DNA of 64,000 bases from an uncultured Sulfolobales archaeon. Its GTDB lineage: Archaea; Thermoproteota; Thermoprotei_A; Sulfolobales; Desulfurococcaceae. The stretch is taken from contig CALIML010000001.1 of assembly GCA_938045475.1 (NCBI GenBank), forward strand, positions 62,001 through 126,000, read 5' to 3'. The notes under the pieces are model-generated. The model ran no database searches and was not told the origin of the DNA. It saw nothing but the letters and a program-made list of their open reading frames with translations. This document shows, piece by piece, positions 53,777 to 61,889 of this stretch. The position numbers and the translations under genes were made by a program. The first letter of the stretch is position 1; the number at the start of each line of letters is the position of its first letter.

Positions 53777-54669
53777 TCAAGGGAGCACTTAAATCTATGA
53801 GCATACAGGCGTTTCTAATCACTGTGTGGAGGAAGAGATCTGCATTCAGGGCGGGTTTGATAATAACTGCCGCTATTTTACTAGCGGGAATTGCTGGAAG
53901 CCTACTACCATTAATATATGGCTGGGACATAGGTTTTAGAGTTGTTGGCGAAAGCTTCCAGAGTCCTTCATTGAGACATGTGTTTGGAACAGACGATCTT
54001 GGGAGGGACATGTTTACAAGAGTACTCATGGGAGCCTCTAGGGCTTTAGTTCAAACAACTATAGTGATAATTTTAAGTCTCTCAATAGGCCTATTTCTTG
54101 GAGCAGTAGCAGCGTACTACAGGGGGTTTGTTGAAAGAGCTTTATCGTACGTTACTGAGCTCTTCTTAGCTATACCAAGCATTCTACTAGCATTGGTTTT
54201 CATCATATTGTTCGGGCGCGGTGCCTTAACTGTCTCCCTAGCCCTCGTCGTAAGCTGGTGGTCCTGGTATGGTAGATTCGCATATTTACAGGCTAGGGCG
54301 ATAAGGGACTTAGACTTCATAGTTTTAGCTAAGCACTATGGACTGCCGGGCACATACATTATTCTTAGACACGTATTGCCAAATATAATGAGCCCTGTAT
54401 TCATTCAAGCACTTACAGACGCTGGCTCTGTAGTAATAGAGCTGGCAACAATAAATTTCCTCGTGGGAGTGGGCACGACATCTATAGAGGAGCCTGATTG
54501 GGGGCTCATGCTGGGTTATGGAGTTCGATACATGTTCAACTACTGGTGGATCCCGTTCTTACCTGGACTATTCATAGTACTCATGGCCTTGGGCTTCGCC
54601 TTAATTGGAGACTCCATCTATGAGGAGATGCATCCCCAGTTGAAGAGGAGGTGGAAGCTGTGGTTTTAG
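53773..54669 (+). CDS. Oligopeptide ABC permease DppC-like
   Basis: 298 residues, six membrane helices. Conserved block HVFGTDDLGRDMFTRVLMGASRAL, the EAA-like loop YLQARAIRDLDFIVLAKHYGLPGTYIILRHVLPNIMSPVF and the end EEPDWGLMLG. It overlaps the DppB gene by 4 bases (ATGA-like). Forms the heteromeric channel with DppB. Confidence 0.94.
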   Translation: MIKGALKSMSIQAFLITVWRKRSAFRAGLIITAAILLAGIAGSLLPLIYGWDIGFRVVGESFQSPSLRHVFGTDDLGRDMFTRVLMGASRALVQTTIVIILSLSIGLFLGAVAAYYRGFVERALSYVTELFLAIPSILLALVFIILFGRGALTVSLALVVSWWSWYGRFAYLQARAIRDLDFIVLAKHYGLPGTYIILRHVLPNIMSPVFIQALTDAGSVVIELATINFLVGVGTTSIEEPDWGLMLGYGVRYMFNYWWIPFLPGLFIVLMALGFALIGDSIYEEMHPQLKRRWKLWF

Positions 54670-55613
54670 AAGCATCAATAAAGTCCATTGATTTAAGCAT
54701 AGGCTACGAGTATGACTATGAAGTACTATGGGTTGTGAATTCAATAAATATCTTCGTCTGGAGGAACACTACCTACTGTATTATAGGTGAAAGCGGGTGC
54801 GGGAAGAGCACTTTAGGTAATGCCATTGCAGGTCTTCTGCCCACATATGCTTACACTAATGGATACCTAGAAGTTGAGGAACGCGTTGTAGTTAGAGGAG
54901 ATGAAACTAACTACAACGGCGTTCGAGGAAGGATAGTGACAAGGATACCTCAAGATCCTTCCAGCGCCCTAAACCCTTACGTAACTATAGGTGAGCAGTT
55001 AGTTAAAGTGATTAAGCATCACTACGGAGCGGGGGGGAATCCGTTGGGGAAAGCTAGAGAGCTGTTGAAACTAGTTAAATTACCGCTGGAAGTTATTGAT
55101 TACTACCCCCATGAATTAAGCGGCGGGATGAAGCAGAGGGCTGCTATAGCATTAGCTCTAGCCCCAACTCCTAAAGTCATTGTAGCTGATGAACCCACGA
55201 GCAGTCTTGACGCGTACTTAAGGGGGGTTGTAGCCGGCTTATTGAAGAGAGTTCAGAGAGAGCTTAACTTAACGTTAGTATTCATAACTCACGACATTGC
55301 GTTAGCAAGCACCATATGCGACTACATAGCTGTAATGTACGCTGGCACAATAGTTGAAGAAGGCGCTGCCTGCAAAGTGCTTCGCAACCCTCTGCATCCA
55401 TATACTCAACTGCTTCTCAAAGCTATACCTAAGCTCGGCTCCCGAGAGATCTTGAGTACAATTCCAGGATCCCCCCCATCACCTACATCATATCCAGAGG
55501 GCTGCAGATTCAGACCTAGGTGTCCAGTGGGATTTAATGAATGCTATAAAGCGCCTAAGCTCATTGAATTTGAGCCCCAGCACAAGGTATCTTGTTGGAG
55601 GTATGCTCAGTGA
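54660..55613 (+). CDS. Oligopeptide ABC ATPase DppD-like
   Basis: About 317 residues: Walker A GESGCGKSTLGN, Q-loop, signature LSGGMKQRAAIAL, Walker B VIVADEPTSSLD, H-loop ITHDI, and the C-terminal oligo-HPY domain with Cys-rich CRFRPRCPVG...C. A perfect AGGAGGTG at 54646-54653 stands 6 nt before the GTG at 54660, so this is preferred to the GTG at 54651. Confidence 0.95.
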   Translation: MVLEASIKSIDLSIGYEYDYEVLWVVNSINIFVWRNTTYCIIGESGCGKSTLGNAIAGLLPTYAYTNGYLEVEERVVVRGDETNYNGVRGRIVTRIPQDPSSALNPYVTIGEQLVKVIKHHYGAGGNPLGKARELLKLVKLPLEVIDYYPHELSGGMKQRAAIALALAPTPKVIVADEPTSSLDAYLRGVVAGLLKRVQRELNLTLVFITHDIALASTICDYIAVMYAGTIVEEGAACKVLRNPLHPYTQLLLKAIPKLGSREILSTIPGSPPSPTSYPEGCRFRPRCPVGFNECYKAPKLIEFEPQHKVSCWRYAQ

Positions 55614-56548
55614 GCGACAGCGCGTTGCTTCAAGTAATAGATCTGTATGTAAGCTATAGAATTGTAAGAAAGTTCACTGATATAATGTCAAGAGTTAGAA
55701 GCGCTGTCGCTGACGTAAGCTTTACGCTAAGTGAAGGGGAAACACTTGGAATAGTCGGCGGCAGCGGCAGTGGGAAAACTACATTGCTTAAAACCATAGT
55801 GGGCGTCCTCAAGCCCTCTAAGGGTGGAGTGATATATAGAGGGGTGAATGTACATGGCGCAAAAGGCGAGTTGAAAAAGAGAATTATGGCTGAAATAGGC
55901 TACGTACCTCAAGAGCCCAGCCAATCACTTAACCCTCGAATGAAGATCTCTAGTAGTGTGACGGAGCCTTTAAGAGCCCTAGAGGTAGGTAAGAGCGATA
56001 GATATGAGAGGGCTAGACATATTTTAAAGGTTGTTGGGCTCCCTGAGGAGGTTCTAGAGCTATATCCAAGGGATTTAAGCATAGGCATGCTTCAGAGAGT
56101 GGCTATAGCTAGAGCGCTTGTAACTAAGCCTAAGCTAATACTGCTTGATGAGCCTACATCATCCCTAGATATATCGACTCAAGCCCAAATACTGAACTTC
56201 CTAAATGAGATGAGGGAGGTATTCAACTTATCCTACATAATAGTCACTCACGACATAAATGTTGCAAGTTACTTGAGTGAAAGACTTGCAGTAATGTCTC
56301 ATGGAACTATAGTAGAGGAAGGACCTGTGCACGAAGTACTGGAGGAACCACTTCATCCATACACTAAAGTACTCATTGAAGCATCTAAGCTTAGGGAAAT
56401 TGAGGAATCCCTTGAAGAAGCGTCGACAGGCTGTCCATTCATTAACTTATGCAATTTCAGGACCGATAAATGCTTTGAAAAACTTCCTCCACAAATAGTC
56501 ATTGGTTCAAGGAGGGTGAAGTGCTGGAGGTATAGCGATAAGTTATGA
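55610..56548 (+). CDS. Oligopeptide ABC ATPase DppF-like
   Basis: About 312 residues. Walker A GGSGSGKTTLLK, signature LSIGMLQRVAIARAL (LSIGM instead of LSGGQ), Walker B LILLDEPTSSLD, H-loop VTHDINV and a shortened Cys-containing C-terminal domain (GCPFINLCNFRTDKC). GTG at 55610 overlaps the previous stop (GTGA) and has GGAGGT 6 nt upstream, which beats the TTG at 55592. Completes the transporter. Confidence 0.94.
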   Translation: MSDSALLQVIDLYVSYRIVRKFTDIMSRVRSAVADVSFTLSEGETLGIVGGSGSGKTTLLKTIVGVLKPSKGGVIYRGVNVHGAKGELKKRIMAEIGYVPQEPSQSLNPRMKISSSVTEPLRALEVGKSDRYERARHILKVVGLPEEVLELYPRDLSIGMLQRVAIARALVTKPKLILLDEPTSSLDISTQAQILNFLNEMREVFNLSYIIVTHDINVASYLSERLAVMSHGTIVEEGPVHEVLEEPLHPYTKVLIEASKLREIEESLEEASTGCPFINLCNFRTDKCFEKLPPQIVIGSRRVKCWRYSDKL

Positions 56549-56956
56549 CCTCTGCACTGATAGTCCTTGAAGTAATGGCGGGGGACTAGCGTTACTTCAT
56601 AGAAAAGCTGCTTAACACCGCTCTGACCTAGCGTTAACTTTCTTTGCGCCAGACCTTCCCCCCTCATTTCATGGGGGGTCTTCGAGGTGGGCGGTTGAAG
56701 ACTCTAAATCTACTTCTTTAACCCACGCTCATTCGGGCTAGCTTAATCCGCATGGGGCATAGGCTTAAAGCTTCTTCAGCTTACTGAAGTTGCGGAAACT
56801 TATGAACTTAATGGCTGGATAGAAGAAGTTTCAAAGCTCTTAGCTAGATCTAAGGGTATACCTGCTACTTTTATGCACTCAACTGATTTAACTACGTATG
56901 CGAAGGCTTTTATTTATCGAGTATCGACATACTATTAAGTGCGTTGAAGGGGGAGT
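56549..56956. other. Gene-free stretch after the Dpp operon with IS scar
   Basis: 408 bases. It contains the inverted IS right-end scar (about 56560-56700, see that entry) and, at about 56741-56938, a 65-codon open frame on + with no start codon that reads QLTEVAETYELNGWIEEVSKLL and may be the remains of an unknown gene. The promoter of the next gene should lie in its last ~60 bases. Confidence 0.5.
56560..56700 (-). mobile_element. Inverted right-end scar of an IS200/IS605 element
   Basis: On the minus strand the sequence CCCCCCATGAAATGAGGGG, GGAAGGTCTGGCGCAAAGAAAG and GTTAACGCTAGGTCAGAGCGG aligns base for base, with few changes, with 13308-13370 (+). This is the most conserved match in the window. 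In frame it reads MRGEGLAQRKLTLGQSGVK, as remembered from tails of crenarchaeal tnpB genes. In such elements this region encodes the guide-RNA-like omega RNA scaffold beside the right end. No nuclease remains. Confidence 0.62.
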
Positions 56957-57856
56957 TTGATTACGCCAAATGCAGGAATATCTGTATGGTATGGAACTGT
57001 TAAGGGAGCTGTTGGCAGTGAGCAAAGGATCCCGGACTTTACAAGGATCCTTATTGAACAAGGCTACAACTTGTATGAAGTAAGCATTGACTACCCATGG
57101 CCTTTTAGCGAACGGGAATCATTTGAAGTACTTCTCAACACACTCGTGGAAAACGGTGGCTTAATAGCTCTCCACGCTCCATGGAGGGATCTAGCGCTAG
57201 CCTCCCCAATAGAAGACGTTAGAAGGACTTCGATAGATGTAGTGATTAAGAACCTAGATCTAGTGGTAGGTAAATATGACGTTAAGTACGTAGTCGCGCA
57301 CTTGCATAGCCAGACTTCGATGGGTAGAGTATTAATTAAAGCAAATTGGGATAAAGTAATTGAGTCAGCTGTAAAATCACTATATGAGCTCAGTGAGTGG
57401 AGTAAAAGAAGCGGAGTCCCTATTTGCGTAGAGAACATGCCTAGAGGAGCTTCATCACACTTAGAGTTCTTATCTCAACTCTCTAACTCCATGGAGTGCC
57501 TTGCACTAGACGTAGGTCATTTCTATACGTCCTACATAGATCTATATGAGGAGCGCTATAGCGACTACTACAATGCTCTTACACACGCCTTAAGCACCTT
57601 CAATGAGAAAACCAAGGTAGTGCACTTACACGACGTCATAGTTGTTGACTCAAAGCCTTTTAAAGACGTTGTAGACCACGTGGTTCCAGGACAAGGAGTT
57701 TTAGACTATAGGAGAGTGCTCAAGATTCTTTCAGGGTTTAAAGTAGAGCACGTAATTGTTGAAGCATTTATCGCCAGTGATGGGAGGCACGTTAAATTAA
57801 GCGATCTACCTAGTTATCTGAGGGAATACACCACTTGGGTGAAGGTATATCTATAA
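56957..57856 (+). CDS. Xylose-isomerase-like TIM-barrel protein (sugar phosphate isomerase/AP endonuclease 2 fold)
   Basis: 299 residues: GISVWYG at the first strand, LIALHAPWRDL, KYVVAHLHSQ, VPICVENMPRG, ECLALDVGHFY, TKVVHLHDV and EHVIVEAF. The Glu, Asp, His and Glu positions of the metal site (EN, DVGH, HLHD, EAF) are kept. Such enzymes isomerise sugars or cut abasic DNA; there is no proof for either. TTG start. The gene overlaps the RNase HII start by 22 bases. Confidence 0.78.
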   Translation: MITPNAGISVWYGTVKGAVGSEQRIPDFTRILIEQGYNLYEVSIDYPWPFSERESFEVLLNTLVENGGLIALHAPWRDLALASPIEDVRRTSIDVVIKNLDLVVGKYDVKYVVAHLHSQTSMGRVLIKANWDKVIESAVKSLYELSEWSKRSGVPICVENMPRGASSHLEFLSQLSNSMECLALDVGHFYTSYIDLYEERYSDYYNALTHALSTFNEKTKVVHLHDVIVVDSKPFKDVVDHVVPGQGVLDYRRVLKILSGFKVEHVIVEAFIASDGRHVKLSDLPSYLREYTTWVKVYL

Positions 57857-58539
57857 CAATAGGAGTTGATGAAGCTGGAAGAGGCCCGGTAATAGGGGAT
57901 ATGTTTATAGCTCTAGTGGCTATTCCTCTCGGCAATCTAAAGTATTTAAAGGATCTTGGAGTAGTGGACAGCAAGCTCCTAACCCCCCAAATGCGTTCAC
58001 AGCTAGTTCCAAGTATAGTGAAGCAATCCCTCGCTACGTTAATCATCACTGCTTCCCCCATCGAAATAGATCTTTGGAACTTGAACGTATTGGAGTGGAA
58101 GAAGATCTTGGCAGGCGTCACTGCATTAGCTACTGCTATCGACGCTAACTCCGTTAAAAGAGTCGTCATAGACATGGTTAGGGGCTTTAGAGAAAGCGTC
58201 GGGTACATAAAGAAGGCCTATCCATGTGCTGAAGTAATAGTTGAGGAAAGAGCTGACTACAAGTACGTTGAAGTCTCTGCAGCAAGCATTATAGCGAAAC
58301 ACTATAGGGATCTAGCTATATCTGGGCTAAAGGAGGCATACGGCGACATAGGCAGCGGCTACTCCAGAGATCCAAAGACTGTTGAATGGTTAAGGAAAGC
58401 GTATGAAACCTACGAAAACCCTCCTCAAATCATTAGGAGGAGCTGGAGTTCTATAAAGGATATAGCTCCAAAGTGGTATTTAGCTAAGAAAGCCGGGGCC
58501 CGCGGCAGGCAGAGAAGCTTACTGGAATTCACGCGTTAA
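57835..58539 (+). CDS. rnhB: Ribonuclease HII
   Basis: 234 residues. The DE-D-D active site is intact: GVDEAGRGPVIG, VDSKLLT (Asp and Lys), VVIDMVRGF, and VEERADYKYVEVSAASIIAKHYRD with GSGYSRDPKT. It removes RNA from RNA-DNA hybrids, including single ribonucleotides in DNA. C-terminal PIP-like end RQRSLLEFTR resembles a PCNA-binding box (Q-x-x-L-x-x-F), fitting RNase HII-PCNA contact known in archaea. Start TTG at 57835. Confidence 0.95.
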   Translation: MGEGISITIGVDEAGRGPVIGDMFIALVAIPLGNLKYLKDLGVVDSKLLTPQMRSQLVPSIVKQSLATLIITASPIEIDLWNLNVLEWKKILAGVTALATAIDANSVKRVVIDMVRGFRESVGYIKKAYPCAEVIVEERADYKYVEVSAASIIAKHYRDLAISGLKEAYGDIGSGYSRDPKTVEWLRKAYETYENPPQIIRRSWSSIKDIAPKWYLAKKAGARGRQRSLLEFTR

Positions 58540-58993
58540 TGGCGCTCGGGCCTCATAGCTGTTGATGCCTAATGGTATCAATCGCTAGACCCTTGGGGTT
58601 CATCAGGCTTCTCCCCCTCTTGGACTCATCGCCCTCCCCTCCTTTCGCAGCAACCCTTCCCAGAAGCCTCATCCGCTCCTCCCACAGAGGGATCATCTTC
58701 TTTACTATCGCTCTGCAGAAGGGGCTCGGCCCCTGGAAAGCCACGCATCTTGAGGTACAAGTTTATGGCACCGCACAGTTGTTTGTTTAGGGTTAAGCCA
58801 CACCTAGAGCATTTCACTACTTGCCCTTTTCGGAGCTTCACTACATGACCTCCACACATGGGGCAAGTAGACGAGGTGCCCCTGGGATCTACGAGCCTCA
58901 CCTTAGGTTTATAGCTCATATACTGATTATTTGAGCCTAGTTTTGCTTAGAATCTACTATGCCTTTTAGACTCACTATACATTCCGTGCTTTC
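58540..58993. other. Stretch between RNase HII and amidohydrolase-like genes, mainly tnpB debris
   Basis: 454 bases. From 58553 to about 58926 the minus strand carries a broken tnpB C-terminus (separate entry). The remaining ~65 bases hold nothing clear. Confidence 0.6.
58553..58926 (-). pseudogene. Frameshifted C-terminal fragment of a TnpB-type RNA-guided nuclease
   Basis: A frame of 97 codons (58919-58626) gives VRLVDPRGTSSTCPMCGGHVVKLRKGQVVKCSRCGLTLNKQLCGAINLYLKMRG: the four-Cys zinc finger and RuvC-III region of TnpB. The third catalytic block, usually D-x-x-x-N-A-A/C-x-N, reads N-K-Q-L-C-G-A-I-N, so the leading Asp is Asn. Around 58740 the frame changes: the tail continues in another frame as WEERMRLLGRVAAKGGEG...RSLMNPKGL, followed by DNA resembling the 49.8 kb scar. 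The N-terminal 75% and any tnpA are missing; the gene is dead. Confidence 0.85.
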
Positions 58994-59992
58994 TCAAGTC
59001 CTCAAACCCATGTAGGGCTTGGGGGAATTCATTACTAGGCATTTAATGGGGTCTGTTGAGTCCACGCACTCACTATATAGATTCATTGAAGCCTTCTTCC
59101 CCTCAAGAACTTTATTAGCTATGGATGTTTTAAGAGCCATTAGTGCTTTAAACCTATCATCCTGGTATAAGTAATTTGTTAATAGGAGGAGCTCTCTAAC
59201 TTCGCTCAACATATTCTTAGTTAAACCACTTGAAGAAAGCCTAACCCTTACTCCATGTATTGCAGCTAGCTCGTATACTGGGGCAAAGCCCCCTGCTCCA
59301 GACACCATGGTCTTCGATGGAGACACCAGTACTTCAATATTACTTGAGTGCCTTGAGATTATCTCTATCTCTCTGGAAGTTATGTAATTTGCGTAGACCA
59401 ACTTGAAAGGCCTTCCACTAAGTAAGCCCTTATTGTTTAAGAACTCAAGAGGCCACTGCCCAGTCTTTTTCCTGAAGAGTATTGGAGTGCTCTTAGTCAG
59501 CGATAGCTTTAAATATACTTCTCCCGCACTACTTATTAGTTCAATTAACTCACCCGGCTCTGCGAAATCTAAGTCAATTGCTCTAGCTGCCGCTGATTCG
59601 CTTGAAACGAGCTTTACGCGGATGTGCCTACACTCCTTAGGCAAATCGATTGAGCTTCGATCAGTTGCTCGCTCCAGCTCAACAGTAGCCTCAGTTACTC
59701 CATGCGTGAATCCTTCAAGGCACACCGTCTTAAGGAGCTTTATGTAATCACTGTTGGATAGGTTGTCTGCAGTTAAGCCAAGCCTGCTAGCTACATCGAT
59801 TAAGGATATGTAGCCATCAGCTAAGGACGGAGTTGCCACGAGCTTTTTATCGATGGCTCTGCCCTTGCTAATGCAGTGTGATCCAATGCACTCAACTACT
59901 CCGCCACTTACTACTATCCTTACTCCTCTAACAACGCTTTCTCCATCAAAAAGCGTAGCTACGTTAGTTAAAGCAACTGTAGTTGGCTTCAA
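58994..59992 (-). CDS. Amidohydrolase-like protein lacking all visible metal ligands (ATZ/TRZ-type pseudoenzyme)
   Basis: 332 residues. The fold of ATZ/TRZ amidohydrolases can be followed: a small beta domain (ATLFDGESVVRGVRIVVSGGVVECIG), PSLADGYISLIDVAS where HxH is expected, FTHGVTEATV, LVYANYITSREIEIISRHSSNIEVLVSPSKTMVSGAGGFAPVYELAAIHGVRVRLSSSG. The HxH, the following His (VHANY became VYANY), the HNP His and the Asp of the GTDG motif are all replaced. It therefore is probably not a metal-dependent hydrolase. Whole gene is intact. Confidence 0.72.
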   Translation of the reverse strand: MKPTTVALTNVATLFDGESVVRGVRIVVSGGVVECIGSHCISKGRAIDKKLVATPSLADGYISLIDVASRLGLTADNLSNSDYIKLLKTVCLEGFTHGVTEATVELERATDRSSIDLPKECRHIRVKLVSSESAAARAIDLDFAEPGELIELISSAGEVYLKLSLTKSTPILFRKKTGQWPLEFLNNKGLLSGRPFKLVYANYITSREIEIISRHSSNIEVLVSPSKTMVSGAGGFAPVYELAAIHGVRVRLSSSGLTKNMLSEVRELLLLTNYLYQDDRFKALMALKTSIANKVLEGKKASMNLYSECVDSTDPIKCLVMNSPKPYMGLRT

Positions 59993-60081
59993 GCCGCTCT
60001 ACCACTCTAATACTTTGCTGCAGAGTGCTTTGGAGATAACTTTTTACTACTTTTAAACTAGTTAGCTCTAGGTGGACTTAA

Positions 60082-60936
60082 TTGAAGCCAAAGTCTGCTG
60101 AAAGTCCTGAAAGCGAGGAGGGTCTTCAATATCATTTGAGAGTTAAGCCAGGCGATGTATCTAGGTACGTCCTCCTCCCAGGGGATCCTGAGAGAGTTAA
60201 GAGGATAGCTAGCTTCTGGGATGAGGCGTGGCATGTTTCATCTCACAGAGAATTCACTACTTACACTGGGAGGTATAGAGGAGTCTTAATAAGCTCCACT
60301 AGCACTGGCATAGGAGCTCCTTCAACAGCTATAGCCGTTGAGGAGTTGCTTAGAGTAGGAGCTGATACATTCATAAGAGTTGGTACAACGAGCTCTCTTC
60401 ACAAATGGATAAGAGCCGGCGACATAGTTATATCAACTGGTGCAGTAAGGCTTGAGGGAACAAGCAAGCTCTATGTAATGCCTGAATACCCAGCTCTAGC
60501 TAGCTATGAAGTAGTCCTAGCCCTTATAGAGGCTGCTGAAGGCATTGGAGCAAGATATCACGTGGGGCTGTCTGCATCAAGTGATTCATTCTACGTAGGA
60601 CAGGAGAGACCTGGCTTCAGAGACTACATCCCTCCAGCATTGAGGGGGTTCATAGATCATTTAAGGAGAGTTAATGTATTGAACTTTGAAATGGAGGCAT
60701 CCCTATTATTCACTTTATCCAACCTGTATGGCTTTAGAGCTGGAATGGTTTGTGCAGCAATAGCTAATAGGGATACGGGGGAATTCATTCCTGATGCAGG
60801 AATTGATGAAGCCATAAGAGTAGCTAATGAAGCAGTAAAAGTAATTAATGAATGGGACTTAGTTAAGGAGAAGAAGGGCAGGAAGAATGTTTATCCATCA
60901 CTACTCAAGGAGTGGCTTGCGGGAGGAGGCAAGTGA
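60082..60936 (+). CDS. udp: Uridine phosphorylase / nucleoside phosphorylase family
   Basis: 284 residues. NP-I family: YVLLPGDPERVKRIASFWDEAWHVSSHREFTTYTGRYRGVLISSTSTGIGAPSTAIAVEELLRVGADTFIRVGTTSSL and the nucleoside-binding NFEMEASLLFTLSNLYGFRAGMVCAAIANR. It cleaves uridine with phosphate to uracil and ribose 1-phosphate. The start is TTG at 60082 with AGGTGG upstream. Overlaps the PfkB kinase by 4 bases, a tight coupling. Confidence 0.92.
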   Translation: MKPKSAESPESEEGLQYHLRVKPGDVSRYVLLPGDPERVKRIASFWDEAWHVSSHREFTTYTGRYRGVLISSTSTGIGAPSTAIAVEELLRVGADTFIRVGTTSSLHKWIRAGDIVISTGAVRLEGTSKLYVMPEYPALASYEVVLALIEAAEGIGARYHVGLSASSDSFYVGQERPGFRDYIPPALRGFIDHLRRVNVLNFEMEASLLFTLSNLYGFRAGMVCAAIANRDTGEFIPDAGIDEAIRVANEAVKVINEWDLVKEKKGRKNVYPSLLKEWLAGGGK

Positions 60937-61880
60937 AGGAAGCTAAGTATGCTCAAGTAGCTGTAGGCAACATAAATGTAGATGTATACCTATATTTAAG
61001 TAGGTATCCAAGCAGCGGCGACTCAGCTATAGCTAATGAAGCCATACTGAGCCCAGGGGGCTCTGCATTAAACTATGCTACGGCTGTAGCAAGCTATGGA
61101 CATGCCTCTCATTTAGTTGGAGTAACTTCAGCCAATCCATTCATGGACTACGTGCTGTCTGAAGTCGTAAATATGGGAGTTGACACAACTTATGTTAGGA
61201 GAATTGATGGATTGCCGGGCCTGGTTGTAGCATTAGTAGTAGAGGGTAGGGCTGAAAATACATTGATTAGATATAGAGGAGTCAATACTTTCCTCACGCC
61301 CAACGATGTTCCAAAGGATCTATTGAGCAGCGTTAGCCTAATACACATAGCTGGAGCTGATCCAAATGTATCCCTAGAGATCCTTAGAAGATCCATGAGC
61401 CTCGGGGTGCTCTCAACATACGATCCTGGGGTTGGGTTAGCGATTAATAGGGAGAAAGCAGTGGAGGCAGTTAAGTCATCTAGCGTAGTCTTCTTAAATA
61501 GGAGGGAGGCATTGGACTTAACGAAGGGAGATCCGCAGAAACTCATAGACATGGGCGTTGAAATAGTCGTCGTAAAGAAAGGAGCTGCCGGTGCATACGC
61601 CATAACTAGCAGCGAAGTATTTTACGCTATAGCTAAGCCTATTCACAGAGTAGTTAACACTACTGGTGCTGGAGACGCTCTTGCAGCATTCTTTAACTCA
61701 GTTTTCCTAGAGAGCAAGGATGTTGGGAAAGCACTGCAGTACGGAGTTGCAGCTGCTTCACTTAAGACGTCGTGTACGTGGAGCATCGTATGCTTTAACA
61801 AGAGCGCGCTTAATAGGCAGTTGAGGGAATCGATGGTTGAACGCCTCCGTGAACCGCCTAGCTGGGTATTGGAGGACTAG
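60933..61880 (+). CDS. PfkB-family carbohydrate/nucleoside kinase
   Basis: About 315 residues from GTG 60933 (GTGA overlap with uridine phosphorylase, GGAGGAGG upstream; the 60912 frame start is less likely). Conserved: VAVGNINVDVYLYL, SPGGSALNYATAVASYG, VVFLNRREALDL, VVVKKGAAGAYA and the catalytic NTTGAGDALAAFFN. Coupled to uridine phosphorylase, which makes ribose 1-phosphate, so an ADP- or ATP-dependent ribose-1-phosphate kinase is an attractive guess; adenosine/cytidine or sugar kinase are alternatives. Confidence 0.85.
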   Translation: MKEAKYAQVAVGNINVDVYLYLSRYPSSGDSAIANEAILSPGGSALNYATAVASYGHASHLVGVTSANPFMDYVLSEVVNMGVDTTYVRRIDGLPGLVVALVVEGRAENTLIRYRGVNTFLTPNDVPKDLLSSVSLIHIAGADPNVSLEILRRSMSLGVLSTYDPGVGLAINREKAVEAVKSSSVVFLNRREALDLTKGDPQKLIDMGVEIVVVKKGAAGAYAITSSEVFYAIAKPIHRVVNTTGAGDALAAFFNSVFLESKDVGKALQYGVAAASLKTSCTWSIVCFNKSALNRQLRESMVERLREPPSWVLED

Positions 61881-61889
61881 GTGGTGTAA

